Positions 1-9,371 of a DNA stretch of 64,000 nucleotides are shown here, piece by piece. The stretch is from positions 434,001 through 498,000 of the forward strand of contig NZ_CP063401.1 of assembly GCF_021729885.1 (NCBI RefSeq). The letters are read 5' to 3'. How positions within the stretch are numbered: position 1 is the stretch's first letter; every line of letters begins with the position of its first letter. The notes beneath the pieces were generated by a model, which was given only the letters and a program-made list of their open reading frames with translations, made no database searches and was not told where the DNA came from. The position numbers were made by a program, and so were the translations under genes. Source of the stretch: Devosia sp. SL43. GTDB lineage: Bacteria; Pseudomonadota; Alphaproteobacteria; Rhizobiales; Devosiaceae.

Positions 1-141
1 ATGATGCCCGCCGAAATCAAGGACGTCACCGGTGTGCCCAAGTTGCTGCAGGCGTTGCTGGACAAGGGCTATGGCGAGGAACTGGTGCGCAAGATCGCAC
101 TGGGGAACTGGGTGGCGATGGTTGAGCGCGTGATGGGGTGA
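1..141 (+). CDS. Membrane dipeptidase (peptidase M19), C-terminal end only
   Basis: Only the last 46 codons are visible, in frame from the first base to a TGA stop at 139-141; the real start lies left of the window. The tail has the usual end of renal-dipeptidase-type zinc peptidases: a helix of the form LLxxGYxEELVRKI followed by GNW and a short final helix (GNWVAMVERVMG). The family hydrolyses dipeptides with a binuclear zinc centre, but none of the metal ligands lie in this part. It converges on topA, with a long inverted repeat between the two stop codons. Family assignment from the tail alone is fairly confident; substrate is unknown. Confidence 0.75.
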   Translation: MMPAEIKDVTGVPKLLQALLDKGYGEELVRKIALGNWVAMVERVMG

Positions 142-150
142 GGCGAACTA

Positions 151-259
151 CCCCCACCTGACCTCCCCCTGAAGGGGGAGGGACTGATCGAGTATCGGTT
201 GCGATTTGGTCCCAACCCCAGCGCGGCTCCTCCCCCTTCAGGGGGAGGTTGGGTGGGGG
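151..259. repeat. Intergenic inverted repeat, family A copy 1
   Basis: Two near-identical 31-nt arms in opposite orientation (151-181 and 229-259) flank a 47-nt centre. Each arm contains its own small palindrome (CCTCCCCC-tga-AGGGGGAGG type) next to a CCCCCACC block. It fills the space between the convergent dipeptidase and topA genes and could act as a bidirectional terminator or mRNA-stabilising structure. Related copies are at 13262-13367 and 29340-29459. Confidence 0.8.
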
Positions 260-264
260 CTCCC

Positions 265-2889
265 CTAGAACGGAACGTCTTCCGCCTTCACCGTCTTCTT
301 CGGCGCCGCCTTCTTGGCAGCTGGCTTTTTCGCGGCGGTCGCCTTGGCGGCCGGTTTCTTGGCTGCGGCCTTCTTCGCCGGAGCCTTCTTGACCGTGGTG
401 CCGGTGGCCTCGGCTCGCGCTGCGATCCAGGCAACAGCCTGATCCAGCGTCACATCCTCGGGCTTCACGTCCTTTGGAATCGTCGCGTTGATCTTGCCTT
501 GGTTGACATAGGGGCCATAGCGGCCGGCGCGAACGGCGATAGGGCCGTTGTCGTGCTCGAAGGTCTGGATGGCGGCGATGGCCGCGCCGCCGCCGCGCTT
601 GAAGCCGCCGGCAGCCTTCTGGGCCAGCAGATCGACCGCCCGGTTGATGCCGACGGTGAAGATTTCCTCGAAATCGGGCAGGTTGGCATATTTGCCGTCA
701 TGCAGGATGAACGGACCATAGCGACCCAGGCCCGCGACGATGGGCAGGCCACCATCAGGGTGCAGGCCCACATCGCGCGGCAGTGACAGCAGCTGCAGCG
801 CCTTTTCCAGCGTCAGCGATGCAGCTTCCCAACCCTTTGGCAGGGAGCTTCGCTTGGGTTCCTTGCCGTCGCCGAGCTGGACATAGGGGCCGAAGCGGCC
901 AGACTTGAGGAAGACCTCGTCGCCCGATACCGGATCGGTGCCGAGCACGCCATCGCCTGCGGCGGCTTCGCTGGACTGGCCGGAGGCCGCGTCCGAAAGC
1001 TGCATCGTGTGCTTACACTCGGGGTAGTTCGAGCAGCCGATGAAGGCGCCGAACTTGCCGAGTTTCAGCGAAAGCTGGCCGGTACCGCAGGTGGGGCAGC
1101 GGCGCGGATCGGACCCGTCTTCCTTGGGTGGGAAGATGCGGCTGGCAAGCAGCTCGTTGAGGGCATCGAGGACTTCGGAAACGCGGAGATCCTTGATCTC
1201 GTCGGTGGCGTGCGTGAAGTCCTTCCAGAAATTGCGCAGCACGACCTTGTAGTCGAGCTCGCCGGCCGAGACCTGGTCGAGCTGCTCTTCGAGGCCGGCG
1301 GTGAAGCCGTATTCCACATAGCGGGTGAAGAAGCTCTCGAGGAACGCCGTAACGATGCGGCCGCGATCTTCCGGATGCAGCGCCTTGCCCTCGAGACGGA
1401 CATAGTCGCGGTCCTTGAGTGTGGTCAGCGTTGCCGCATAGGTGGACGGCCGGCCGATGCCGAGCTCTTCCATCTTCTTGATCAGGCTGGCTTCGGTGTA
1501 ACGGCTCGGCGGCTGGGTGAAATGCTGCTCGATATCGACCTGCTGGAGGCTGGGCTTATCGCCCACGGCCAGCGGCGGTAGCTCGCGGCTTTCTTCATCC
1601 TCGTCATCCGGCTCGTCCGACTTGGCCTCAACGCCATAGAGCTTGAGGAAGCCGGGGAAGGTCACGACCGAGCCGACGGCGCGCAACTCGACAGCGCGGG
1701 CGGGGACGTTGACCGCGATATCGACGGTGGTGCGATCGATCTCGGCAGAGCGCATCTGCGATGCCAGCGTACGGCGCCAGATCAGGCCGTAGAGCTTGGA
1801 CTGGTCGGCATCGAGGCTCAGCTGCTCGGGACGCTTGAACATGTCCGTGGGTCGGATCGCTTCGTGCGCTTCCTGGGCGTTCTTGGCCTTGGTCTGGTAG
1901 ATGCGGGCCTTTTCGGGGAGGTATTCCTCGCCAAAATACTTGCCGATGACAGAGCGCGCCATGGCGATGCCCTCAGGGGCCATCTGCACGGCGTCGGTAC
2001 GCATATAGGTGATAAGGCCGTCTTCGTAGAGCCGCTGGGCGATCTGCATGGTGCGATTGGGCGACAGGCCCAGGCGCGAAGAGGCATCCTGCTGCAGGCT
2101 CGACGTGGTGAAGGGCGCATAGGGATTGCGCTTGGTCGGCTTTTTTTCCACGTTGGAGACGTTGAACTGGCCGGCTTCGATGAGCTTCTTCAGTTCGGCG
2201 GCGTTCTCGCCGGTCTTGATGTCGAGCTTGTCGGTCTTCTTGCCGTCGACCGAGAACAAGCGGGCGAGGAAGCTCTTGCCGGACTGGGCCAGCTTAGCCT
2301 CGACGGACCAATATTCGTCCGCCTTGAACTTCTCGATCTCGGCTTCGCGGTCGGAGACGAGGCGCAAAGCCACCGATTGCACGCGCCCTGCCGAGCGAGA
2401 TCCTGGCAGCTTGCGCCACAGGATCGGCGAGAGGGTGAAGCCGACGAGGTAATCGAGAGCGCGGCGGGCCAGGTAGGCATCGACCAGCGGCATGTCGATT
2501 TCGCGCGGTTTGGCCATCGCTGCGGTGACGGCGTCTTTGGTGATGGCGTTGAACACCACGCGTTGGACGGTCATGTCCTTCTTGATGGACTTCTTGGCCT
2601 TGAGCACGTCGAGCACGTGCCAGGAAATGGCCTCGCCTTCGCGATCCGGGTCAGTCGCCAGGATCAGGCCATCGGCGCCCTTGAGCGCATTGGCGATATC
2701 GGCGAGGCGCTTCTTGGAGGCGGTATCGACCTCCCAGGACATGGTAAAATCTTCGTCCGGACGGACCGAGCCGTCCTTGGCGGGGAGGTCGCGGACATGG
2801 CCGAAGGAGGCCAGGACTTCATAGCCCGAGCCCAGATATTTGTTGATTGTCTTGGCTTTAGCCGGACTTTCAACGACAACGACCTTCAT
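265..2889 (-). CDS. topA: DNA topoisomerase I (type IA)
   Basis: 874 residues from the ATG at 2889; the frame stays open for 71 more codons upstream, but the protein proper begins at MKVVVVESPAK, as in all bacterial TopA. It relaxes negative supercoils by a transient 5'-phosphotyrosine break. The Toprim domain (about 1-140) carries E7 and the DPDREGE acidic triad (D80, D82, E84); the catalytic tyrosine is Y295 in GLITYMRTDA. One C4 zinc ribbon follows (C598, C601, C619, C625), then further TopA C-terminal repeats ending about residue 830. The last 40 or so residues are a Lys/Ala/Pro-rich histone-H1-like tail, common in GC-rich alphaproteobacteria and probably a DNA contact. It diverges from the aldo/keto reductase gene across 290 nt. 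Confidence 0.98.
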   Translation of the reverse strand: MKVVVVESPAKAKTINKYLGSGYEVLASFGHVRDLPAKDGSVRPDEDFTMSWEVDTASKKRLADIANALKGADGLILATDPDREGEAISWHVLDVLKAKKSIKKDMTVQRVVFNAITKDAVTAAMAKPREIDMPLVDAYLARRALDYLVGFTLSPILWRKLPGSRSAGRVQSVALRLVSDREAEIEKFKADEYWSVEAKLAQSGKSFLARLFSVDGKKTDKLDIKTGENAAELKKLIEAGQFNVSNVEKKPTKRNPYAPFTTSSLQQDASSRLGLSPNRTMQIAQRLYEDGLITYMRTDAVQMAPEGIAMARSVIGKYFGEEYLPEKARIYQTKAKNAQEAHEAIRPTDMFKRPEQLSLDADQSKLYGLIWRRTLASQMRSAEIDRTTVDIAVNVPARAVELRAVGSVVTFPGFLKLYGVEAKSDEPDDEDEESRELPPLAVGDKPSLQQVDIEQHFTQPPSRYTEASLIKKMEELGIGRPSTYAATLTTLKDRDYVRLEGKALHPEDRGRIVTAFLESFFTRYVEYGFTAGLEEQLDQVSAGELDYKVVLRNFWKDFTHATDEIKDLRVSEVLDALNELLASRIFPPKEDGSDPRRCPTCGTGQLSLKLGKFGAFIGCSNYPECKHTMQLSDAASGQSSEAAAGDGVLGTDPVSGDEVFLKSGRFGPYVQLGDGKEPKRSSLPKGWEAASLTLEKALQLLSLPRDVGLHPDGGLPIVAGLGRYGPFILHDGKYANLPDFEEIFTVGINRAVDLLAQKAAGGFKRGGGAAIAAIQTFEHDNGPIAVRAGRYGPYVNQGKINATIPKDVKPEDVTLDQAVAWIAARAEATGTTVKKAPAKKAAAKKPAAKATAAKKPAAKKAAPKKTVKAEDVPF

Positions 2890-2982
2890 GCCAATACCCG
2901 TTCCGCAACACTCGATAAGAAGTGGCGGAACATGGTGGAGCAGGGAACCCGTGTCAATGTGGGCAAATGGGCGGCCAATGCA

Positions 2983-2999
2983 CTCTCTCTTAGAGAGAG
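2983..2999. promoter_or_regulatory. CT/GA palindrome in the topA / aldo-keto reductase divergent region
   Basis: CTCTCTCT-T-AGAGAGAG gives 8-bp perfect arms around one base, about 95 nt upstream of the topA start in the 290-nt divergent intergenic region (2890-3179). It is the only obvious dyad there and could be an operator or a small hairpin in the topA leader. It is low complexity, so chance is a real alternative. Confidence 0.3.
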
Positions 3000-3179
3000 A
3001 AAATTTCATTGATCGCATCAATCGCCATTCTGCGTCTTGCAACTGCCATACTAGATGTGCAGGAATGGTGCTGCGCGTTCTGCGCCCGCCCTTTCTGTGC
3101 ATTGCTCCCTGATTGACCGGTCCGCGCCGTGGCGCCCGCCGTCCCTGAGCAACGCCGGGCGTTTCAGGAGGATTTTGAT

Positions 3180-4211
3180 ATGGAATATCGCAAGCTCGGT
3201 AATAGCGGCGCTATTGTTTCGGCCTACTGCCTCGGCACCATGACCTTTGGCGCGGAATCCGACGAGGCCACCTCGTTCCGGCTGATGGACGACTATGTCG
3301 CCGCGGGCGGCAACTTCATCGATACGGCTAATGTCTATAGCGCGGGCGTTTCAGAAGAGATCGTCGGCCGCTGGCTCAAGACCAAGCCGACCGGCCTGCG
3401 CGACCTGGTGATCACCACCAAGGGTCGCTTCCCTATGGGCGACGGGCCCAACCACCTGGGCCTGTCGCGCAAGAACCTGCGCGAGGCGCTCGATGCGTCG
3501 CTCAAGCGGTTGGGCGTCGAGCATATCGACCTCTACCAGATGCACGCCTTCGACGCGTTGACGCCATTGGAAGAGACGCTGCGCTTCCTCGATGACTCGA
3601 TCGGTAACGGCAAGATTGCCTATTATGGCTTCTCCAACTTCCTCGGCTGGCAGCTGACCAAGGCGGTGTGGATTGCCAAGGCCAACGGCTACCAGCCGCC
3701 GGTGACGCTGCAGCCGCAATACAATCTGCTGGTCCGCGACATCGAGCATGAAATCGTGCCGGCTTCGCTGGATGCCGGGATCGGCCTCTTGCCATGGTCG
3801 CCATTGGGTGGCGGCTGGCTGTCGGGCAAGTACAAGCGCGACCAGATGCCCACAGGCGCAACGCGGCTGGGCGAAAACCCCAAGCGCGGCATGGAGGCGT
3901 TCGAGAAGCGCAATGCCAGTGCCATGACCTGGGAGGTCATCGGCGCAGTCGAGGATATCGCCAAGGCACGCGGTGCCACCATGGCCCAAGTCGCGCTGGC
4001 CTGGGTCGCCGCTCAGCCGGCTGTGACATCGGTGATCCTCGGGGCCCGCACGACCGAGCAGCTCGCGGACAATCTGGGTGCCGCCTCGCTGACCCTTGGC
4101 GGTGAGGAGATCGAGAGGCTTAGCGCCGCCAGCAAGCCGGAAATGTCGGACTATCCTTACGGCACCGGCGGTATCGGTCAGCGCAACCGCAAGATCGAAG
4201 GCGGCCGTTAA
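3180..4211 (+). CDS. Aldo/keto reductase
   Basis: 343 residues; the ATG at 3180 is chosen because AGGAGG lies 7-8 nt upstream (3166-3171). The (beta/alpha)8 NADPH-dependent family signature is complete: catalytic tetrad D48, Y53, K81 and H122 (in FIDTANVY, TTKG and YQMHAFD). The C-terminal cofactor region SVILGARTTEQLADN binds the NADP phosphate. The style matches the YajO/AKR11-12-like bacterial oxidoreductases, often of unknown carbonyl or sugar substrate. It stands alone with its own ribosome site, between divergent topA and co-directional murB 70 nt downstream. Substrate cannot be told from sequence. Confidence 0.9.
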   Translation: MEYRKLGNSGAIVSAYCLGTMTFGAESDEATSFRLMDDYVAAGGNFIDTANVYSAGVSEEIVGRWLKTKPTGLRDLVITTKGRFPMGDGPNHLGLSRKNLREALDASLKRLGVEHIDLYQMHAFDALTPLEETLRFLDDSIGNGKIAYYGFSNFLGWQLTKAVWIAKANGYQPPVTLQPQYNLLVRDIEHEIVPASLDAGIGLLPWSPLGGGWLSGKYKRDQMPTGATRLGENPKRGMEAFEKRNASAMTWEVIGAVEDIAKARGATMAQVALAWVAAQPAVTSVILGARTTEQLADNLGAASLTLGGEEIERLSAASKPEMSDYPYGTGGIGQRNRKIEGGR

Positions 4212-4281
4212 CCGGCCCAATGCACGTTCGAGGCGGTTGGGCATTGCTCAACTGCCCCGAACAATGGTGTTTAGGCGCCGC

Positions 4282-5295
4282 ATGACAGATCCGAGCCTCG
4301 CCTTGATTCCCGATTTTGATCTCTCGGCCCACAACACGCTGGCGCTGAGTGCCCGTTCGCACCTGGGCACCCGCATCACAGAGCCGGCCATGGTGCCACA
4401 AGTGATCGCCGAAGCAGCGGCGCTGGGCCTGCCGCTGCGTATCCTGGGTGGAGGCAGCAACGTGGTGCTGGCTCCCAGCTTTGACGGCATCACCGCACTG
4501 ATCGCGATCAAGGGCCGGCGCGTGGTCGAGACGACGGAACAGGGCGTCCTGGTCGAAGCCGCCGCTGGCGAGACCTGGCACGAGCTGGTGACCTGGACGG
4601 TCGGGCAGGGGCTCGGCGGTATCGAGAACCTTGCCCTCATTCCGGGTACTGTCGGCGCCGCTCCGGTGCAGAATATCGGGGCCTACGGCGTCGAAGTGGC
4701 GGATGTGCTCGAGTCGCTGGTGGCTTACGACTGTTTCGACAAGCTGGAGCGCACCTTCCGCAAGGACGAATGCGCCTTCGCCTATCGCGACAGCATGTTC
4801 AAGCACGAGCCGGGCCGCTACGTCGTGCTGTCGCTCCGCCTGCGTCTGCCCACGCCATGGGTGCCCAAGCTGAACTTTGCGGGCCTGTCGGATATTGATG
4901 GCGAGCTGACGCCACAGGCCGTCATGGATCGCGTCGTAGCCCTGCGGAACTCCAAGCTCCCGGACTGGCGGGTCACGCCCAATGCCGGCTCCTTCTTCCA
5001 GAATCCGATCGTGTCGCCTGTTGATGCGCAGGCTGCGCTGACCGAGTTCCCCACGGCGCCAGCTTTCCCTCAGCCGGATGGGCAGTTGAAACTCTCAGCC
5101 GGCTGGCTGATCGAGAAAAGCGGCCTCAAGGGTTTCCGGCTGGGTCCTGTGGGGATGTCAGAGCGGCATGCGCTGGTGCTGGTCAATCATGGTGGCGCGG
5201 TGCAGGCAGACGTGGCTGCACTGGCCGAACATGTGAAGCGCACGGTGCGCGAGCGGTTCGGCGTGCAACTGCATGAAGAGCCGGTGTTCTGCTAG
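4282..5295 (+). CDS. murB: UDP-N-acetylenolpyruvoylglucosamine reductase, type I MurB
   Basis: 337 residues from ATG 4282 (another in-frame ATG at 4264). MurB uses FAD and NADPH to reduce enolpyruvyl-UDP-GlcNAc to UDP-MurNAc in the cytoplasm. FAD-binding motifs ILGGGSNVV (54-62) and ENLALIPGTVGAAP (115-128) are present, as are catalytic R169 (FAYRDS), S237 (NAGSFF) and E333 near the C terminus. Length and the intact LSAGWLIEKSGLKG region place it with the long E. coli-like type I enzymes, not the roughly 300-residue type II MurB usual in the alphaproteobacterial dcw cluster; no dcw genes are adjacent. Its last 4 nt overlap the convergent dprA. Confidence 0.95.
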   Translation: MTDPSLALIPDFDLSAHNTLALSARSHLGTRITEPAMVPQVIAEAAALGLPLRILGGGSNVVLAPSFDGITALIAIKGRRVVETTEQGVLVEAAAGETWHELVTWTVGQGLGGIENLALIPGTVGAAPVQNIGAYGVEVADVLESLVAYDCFDKLERTFRKDECAFAYRDSMFKHEPGRYVVLSLRLRLPTPWVPKLNFAGLSDIDGELTPQAVMDRVVALRNSKLPDWRVTPNAGSFFQNPIVSPVDAQAALTEFPTAPAFPQPDGQLKLSAGWLIEKSGLKGFRLGPVGMSERHALVLVNHGGAVQADVAALAEHVKRTVRERFGVQLHEEPVFC

Positions 5296-6416
5296 GCGTA
5301 TTTCAACGCCACCAACTGCCCGCTCGACCATTCGATCTGCCCCGCCAGATCCAGCTCCAGGAGCAGCATCTGCATCGCCGAAGCTGACAGGCCCGACTGG
5401 CGCACCAACTCATCCACCTCGACCGGCGTAGAACTCAGCGCCGACAATAGGCGAGACTTGTCATCCTCGCTGGGTGGTGGCGTCTCTGGCGCCAGGTCTG
5501 GCTCCCAATCGCGGTCGAACAGGGCGCTGCGGCCGGGGTCGGCGCTACCCAGGGTCTCGATGATGTCGTCGGCGCAGGTGATCAGCTTAGCGCCCTGCTG
5601 GATCAGCGCATTGCCCCCCTCGGCACGCGGATCGAGCGGCGAGCCGGGGACGGCGAAGACGTCGCGGTTCTGTTCCAGGGCAAGGCGCGCAGTGATCAGC
5701 GAGCCACTGCGCTTGGCTGCCTCCACCACCACGATGCCAAGCGATAAACCCGAAACCAGTCGGTTACGCCTCGGGAAATCGCGGGCGCGCGGTTCCCAGC
5801 CAAGCGGCATCTCGGTCAGCAGCGCGCCGCCCTGGTCGAGAATATCGTGCGCCAGCGGAATGTTCTCATCAGGGTAAATCTTGTCGAACCCGCCGGCCAG
5901 CACGGCAATGGTGCCCGTTGCGAGCGTTGCTCTGTGGGCGGCAGTGTCGATACCGCGAGCGAGGCCCGAGACAACGGTATAGCCGCGTTCGCCCAGATCG
6001 GTCGCCAGCATGCGAGTCATCTTGATGCCGGCTGAGGAGGCGTTGCGCGCACCGACAATGCCGACCGTACGGTGCCAATCGAGGTTGGCCCCACCGGCCA
6101 TGGTCAGTAGCGGCGGCGCGGCAGAGATATGGTGCAGGTGGTCGGGATAGTCTGGCTCGCAACTCGCCACCAGCCGCGCGCCGTACCGCGACAGGCCAGC
6201 GATTTCATCCTCGGCCTGGCTCTGGCTGGTGATCCGAACCGGCTTGCCGCCGCGCTTCATCAGCTCGGGCAGGGCCTCCAGCGCGGCCTCGGCCGAGCCG
6301 AACCTGTTGAGCAATTGGCGGAACGTGGCTGGCCCGACATTGTCGGTACGCAACAGCCGCAGCCAGGCGGTGCGTTGGGCCGGCGTCAGCAATGCGGCAC
6401 CCGCTACAGGCGCCAA
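5292..6416 (-). CDS. dprA: DNA-processing protein DprA (Smf)
   Basis: 374 residues. DprA binds single-stranded DNA entering during transformation and loads RecA. The protein has an N-terminal helix-hairpin-like region (LLRTDNVGPATFRQLL), the central Rossmann domain with VGIVGARNASS and VVSGLARGIDTAAHR, the conserved FPRRNRLVSGLS segment, and a C-terminal winged-helix-like (DML1-type) region from about 300. The start is TTG at 6416, 3 nt after the plsY stop, with GAGAAGAAGG 11 nt upstream; a second in-frame TTG lies 8 codons further in. It is last in the pyrB-pyrC-plsY-dprA leftward run and converges on murB with a 4-nt overlap. Confidence 0.95.
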   Translation of the reverse strand: MAPVAGAALLTPAQRTAWLRLLRTDNVGPATFRQLLNRFGSAEAALEALPELMKRGGKPVRITSQSQAEDEIAGLSRYGARLVASCEPDYPDHLHHISAAPPLLTMAGGANLDWHRTVGIVGARNASSAGIKMTRMLATDLGERGYTVVSGLARGIDTAAHRATLATGTIAVLAGGFDKIYPDENIPLAHDILDQGGALLTEMPLGWEPRARDFPRRNRLVSGLSLGIVVVEAAKRSGSLITARLALEQNRDVFAVPGSPLDPRAEGGNALIQQGAKLITCADDIIETLGSADPGRSALFDRDWEPDLAPETPPPSEDDKSRLLSALSSTPVEVDELVRQSGLSASAMQMLLLELDLAGQIEWSSGQLVALKYA

Positions 6417-6419
6417 GGC

Positions 6420-7019
6420 TTAGGAGGCCTTCTTCTCGGAGCCGATCCTGGGCTCAGTGCCCTGTATCAGCCGGGCGATGTTCTCGCGGTGCTGGTAAAA
6501 CAATAGCAGCGCCATGATCGCGGCGGCGCCGGCCAGCCATTCGTTGACGATGACATAGGCGAAGATCGGCGAGGTGGCGCTGGCCGTCAGCGCAGCCAGC
6601 GAGGAAAACTTGCGGGCAACGGCGATCAGCAGCCAGACGGCGCAGAAGATGAGACCCACCGGCCAGCTCAGCGCCAGCAGCGAGCCGATCGACACGGCGA
6701 CACCCTTGCCGCCCTTGAAGTTGAGCCAGACCGGAAAGCAATGGCCGGCAAAGGCGGCGATGCCGGCCAGCATGGCGGCGTTTTCGCCCCAGTAGTAGCG
6801 CGCGATCAGCACCGGCACGGCGGCCTTGGCTGCATCGAGGATCAAGGTGGCCAGCGCCACCCAGCGATTGCCGGTGCGCAGCACATTGGTGGCGCCGATA
6901 TTGCCCGAGCCGATGGTGCGGATATCGCCGAGGCCGGCGGCTCGCGTCAGAATAAGGCCGAAGGGTATGGAGCCGCAGAGATAGCCCAGGACGACGGCAT
7001 AGATCAGGCTGACGGTCAC
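6420..7019 (-). CDS. plsY: Glycerol-3-phosphate acyltransferase PlsY
   Basis: 199 residues, an inner-membrane enzyme with about five transmembrane helices that acylates glycerol-3-phosphate from acyl-phosphate, the first step of phospholipid synthesis. All three cytoplasmic motifs are visible: [12 protein letters not shown] (38-49), FKGGKGVA (about 101-108) and the HREN near residue 177. The start ATG at 7019 lies 3 nt after the end of the pyrC-like gene, so the two are almost certainly translated from one message. Length is normal for the family. Confidence 0.97.
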   Translation of the reverse strand: MTVSLIYAVVLGYLCGSIPFGLILTRAAGLGDIRTIGSGNIGATNVLRTGNRWVALATLILDAAKAAVPVLIARYYWGENAAMLAGIAAFAGHCFPVWLNFKGGKGVAVSIGSLLALSWPVGLIFCAVWLLIAVARKFSSLAALTASATSPIFAYVIVNEWLAGAAAIMALLLFYQHRENIARLIQGTEPRIGSEKKAS

Positions 7020-7022
7020 GGC

Positions 7023-8318
7023 TTAGTCCTCCGCATGCGTGTGGACGGTTTGCCCGGCCACGATTGTGCGCATCACCTTGCCAGCAAGCCGCGCGCCTTC
7101 AAAGCTGGTATTGCGCGATCGCGAGCGGATTTCGCGCTCACTGACCTGCCAGGGATAGTCGAGATCGAACAGGATCAGGTCTGCTGGCGCCCCGATGGCG
7201 ATGCGGCCCGAGGCGAGGCCAAGGATATCGGCGGGCCGGCTGGTCATGGCGCGCAGCACCGTCATGAGGTCCACGTCGCCGGAATGAACGAGGCGCAAGG
7301 CGGCGGCGAGCAGCGTCTCAAGGCCGATGGCGCCGTCCGAAGCCTCAGCGAAGGGCTGGCGCTTGACCTCCGTATCCTGCGGATCGTGGTCGGAATGGAT
7401 GGTGTCGATAGTGCCGTTGCGCAGGCCCTCGATGACCGCCTGGCGATCGTCCTCCGATCGCAGCGGCGTCGACAGCTTGAAGAAGGTGCGGTAGCGGCCA
7501 ATGTCGTTTTCGTTGAGCGCCAGGTTGTTGATCGAAACGCCAGCCGTAACATGCGGATTACGCTTCTTGGCCGCTGCCATCAGCTCGATCGAGGCGGCAC
7601 AAGAGATTTGCGCGGCGTGATATCTCGTACCGGTAAGGGCGGCGAGCTGGAGGTCGCGGGCCAGCGGGATGGTCTCGGCCTCACGTGGAATGCCCTTGAG
7701 ACCGAGAATGGTGGCGAACAACCCTTCGTTCATGACCCCGTCGCCCGTCAGGCTCGTGTCAGACACGTGGTGCACGACCGTCATGCCGTAATTGGCGGCA
7801 TAGCTCATCACGGTGCGGAGCAGGGCGGTCGACTGGATGGAATGGCGGCCATCGGTGAGGCAGACGGCACCCGCTTCCTGCAGCAGGCCGAACTCGGTCA
7901 TTTCCTGCCCAGCCAGCCCCTTGGTGATGGCGCCGGCCGGGAGGACATTGACCTTGCTCGTGGCCTTGGCGCGGCGGATCAGAAAGTCCACCAGCGCGCC
8001 ATCGTCCACTACGGGGGCAGTATCGGGCATCATGACGAAGCTGGTGACACCACCAGCCGCTGCCGCATCGCCAGCCGATTGCAGCGTTTCGCGATACTCC
8101 TTGCCGGGCTCGCCGGTGAAGACGCGCATATCGATCAGGCCGGGCGCCAGGATCAGGCCCTTGGCGTTGATCACAACGGCATCGTCAGGCACGCCGATGG
8201 GGCCGCCGATGGCGATATGGGCAATGACGCCATTCTCGACCAGTACGGCACCCTTGGCATCGGTATGCGAGGCGGGATCGACGATGCGGGCATTTTCGAT
8301 GAGAAGAGGCCGGGTCAT
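7023..8318 (-). CDS. pyrC: Dihydroorotase-like protein (class I PyrC homologue lacking the HxH metal motif)
   Basis: 431 residues with the amidohydrolase fold of class I dihydroorotases. The canonical DxHxHxREPG metal and substrate motif reads [10 protein letters not shown] (63-72): both zinc histidines are replaced (R65, F67) and the substrate arginine is G69. Other landmarks persist: LTDG (D156), VVHHVSD (H183/H184), YHAAQIS (H234) and SDHDP (D310). The start overlaps the pyrB stop by 4 nt. Seen: loss of the HxH. Known: Pseudomonas has a catalytically dead PyrC' that forms a dodecamer with PyrB. Inferred: this protein is such a structural partner and an active dihydroorotase is encoded elsewhere. 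Automatic pipelines will call it pyrC. Confidence 0.85.
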   Translation of the reverse strand: MTRPLLIENARIVDPASHTDAKGAVLVENGVIAHIAIGGPIGVPDDAVVINAKGLILAPGLIDMRVFTGEPGKEYRETLQSAGDAAAAGGVTSFVMMPDTAPVVDDGALVDFLIRRAKATSKVNVLPAGAITKGLAGQEMTEFGLLQEAGAVCLTDGRHSIQSTALLRTVMSYAANYGMTVVHHVSDTSLTGDGVMNEGLFATILGLKGIPREAETIPLARDLQLAALTGTRYHAAQISCAASIELMAAAKKRNPHVTAGVSINNLALNENDIGRYRTFFKLSTPLRSEDDRQAVIEGLRNGTIDTIHSDHDPQDTEVKRQPFAEASDGAIGLETLLAAALRLVHSGDVDLMTVLRAMTSRPADILGLASGRIAIGAPADLILFDLDYPWQVSEREIRSRSRNTSFEGARLAGKVMRTIVAGQTVHTHAED

Positions 8319-9301
8319 TCTTCATTCCTCGCCGGCAGAAGTGCATCGAGCACGGCCATGCGGACGGCGACGCCCATTTCCACCTGCTCGTTGATGACCG
8401 ATTGCACGCCATCGGCAATGGCCGGGTCGATCTCGACGCCGCGGTTCATCGGCCCCGGATGCATGACGATGGCGTCGGGTTTGGCGTGGCTCAGCTTTTC
8501 AGTGTCGAGGCCGTAGAAGCGGTAATACTCGCGCACCGAGGGGATCATGCGGCCATTGGCCCGCTCATGCTGCAGGCGCAGCATCATCACCACGTCAACG
8601 CCTTCCAGGCCTCGGCGCATGTCGGTAAACACCTCGGTGGCGAGGTGTTCGATACCCGCCGGCAGCAGGTTGCGCGGGGCAATGACGCGGGTGCGGACAT
8701 TGAGCGCGCCGAGCAGCAGCAGGTTGGAGCGGACGACGCGTGAATTGGCGATGTCGCCACAGATGGCCACCGTCAGCCCGGAAATACGGCCCTTGTGGCG
8801 GCGGATGGTGAGGGCATCGAGCAGCGCCTGCGTCGGGTGCTCGTGCGCACCGTCGCCGGCATTGATCACCGCGCAGCCAACCTTCTGGCTCAGCAGTTCC
8901 ACGGCGCCGGCAGCCGAGTGGCGAACCACGATGACGTCGGGCCGCATCGCGTTGAGCGTTGCGGCCGTATCGATCAGCGTCTCACCCTTGGAGACCGAAC
9001 TGGACTTCACCGACATGTTCATCACCAGCGCGCCCAGGCGCTTGCCGGCGATTTCGAACGAACCCTGTGTCCGGGTGGAGGGTTCGAAGAACAGGTTGAT
9101 CTGGGTCTTGCCTGTCAGGGTGGGGTGCGATTTCCGCTCCTGTCGCGACACCGGCACCATGGCTTCGGCGCGGTCGAGCAGGTCGATGATCTCATGTTGC
9201 TTGAGATCGGCGATCGACAGCAGATGCTTCTGGCTGAAAGGGGGAAAGTCGCCGGACGGACCGGCGGGCGTGTTGGTCTTGCTGGCGCGAGCTTGGGCCA
9301 T
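8315..9301 (-). CDS. pyrB: Aspartate carbamoyltransferase catalytic subunit
   Basis: 328 residues. It condenses carbamoyl phosphate and aspartate, the committed step of pyrimidine synthesis. The carbamoyl-phosphate loop FFEPSTRT (71-78), the SSVSKGET lid segment, HPTQALLD and the aspartate-domain HPGPMNRG are intact. The first 20 or so residues are an extension of the kind seen in class A ATCases that assemble with a PyrC-type partner, which fits the overlapping dihydroorotase-like gene. No pyrI regulatory subunit is adjacent. ruvX lies 70 nt upstream in the same direction. Confidence 0.97.
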   Translation of the reverse strand: MAQARASKTNTPAGPSGDFPPFSQKHLLSIADLKQHEIIDLLDRAEAMVPVSRQERKSHPTLTGKTQINLFFEPSTRTQGSFEIAGKRLGALVMNMSVKSSSVSKGETLIDTAATLNAMRPDVIVVRHSAAGAVELLSQKVGCAVINAGDGAHEHPTQALLDALTIRRHKGRISGLTVAICGDIANSRVVRSNLLLLGALNVRTRVIAPRNLLPAGIEHLATEVFTDMRRGLEGVDVVMMLRLQHERANGRMIPSVREYYRFYGLDTEKLSHAKPDAIVMHPGPMNRGVEIDPAIADGVQSVINEQVEMGVAVRMAVLDALLPARNEE

Positions 9302-9371
9302 GCGCTCCCATCCCTGATATTTGCTGCGGTCTAGCGGAGGGGGGCCGGGGATTCAACCGTTTGTTGACTTA

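Noticed and set aside
6741..8516. A 591-codon plus-strand open frame opposite plsY and the pyrC-like gene
   Set aside because: Antisense to genes with strong family signatures; no domain in its own product.
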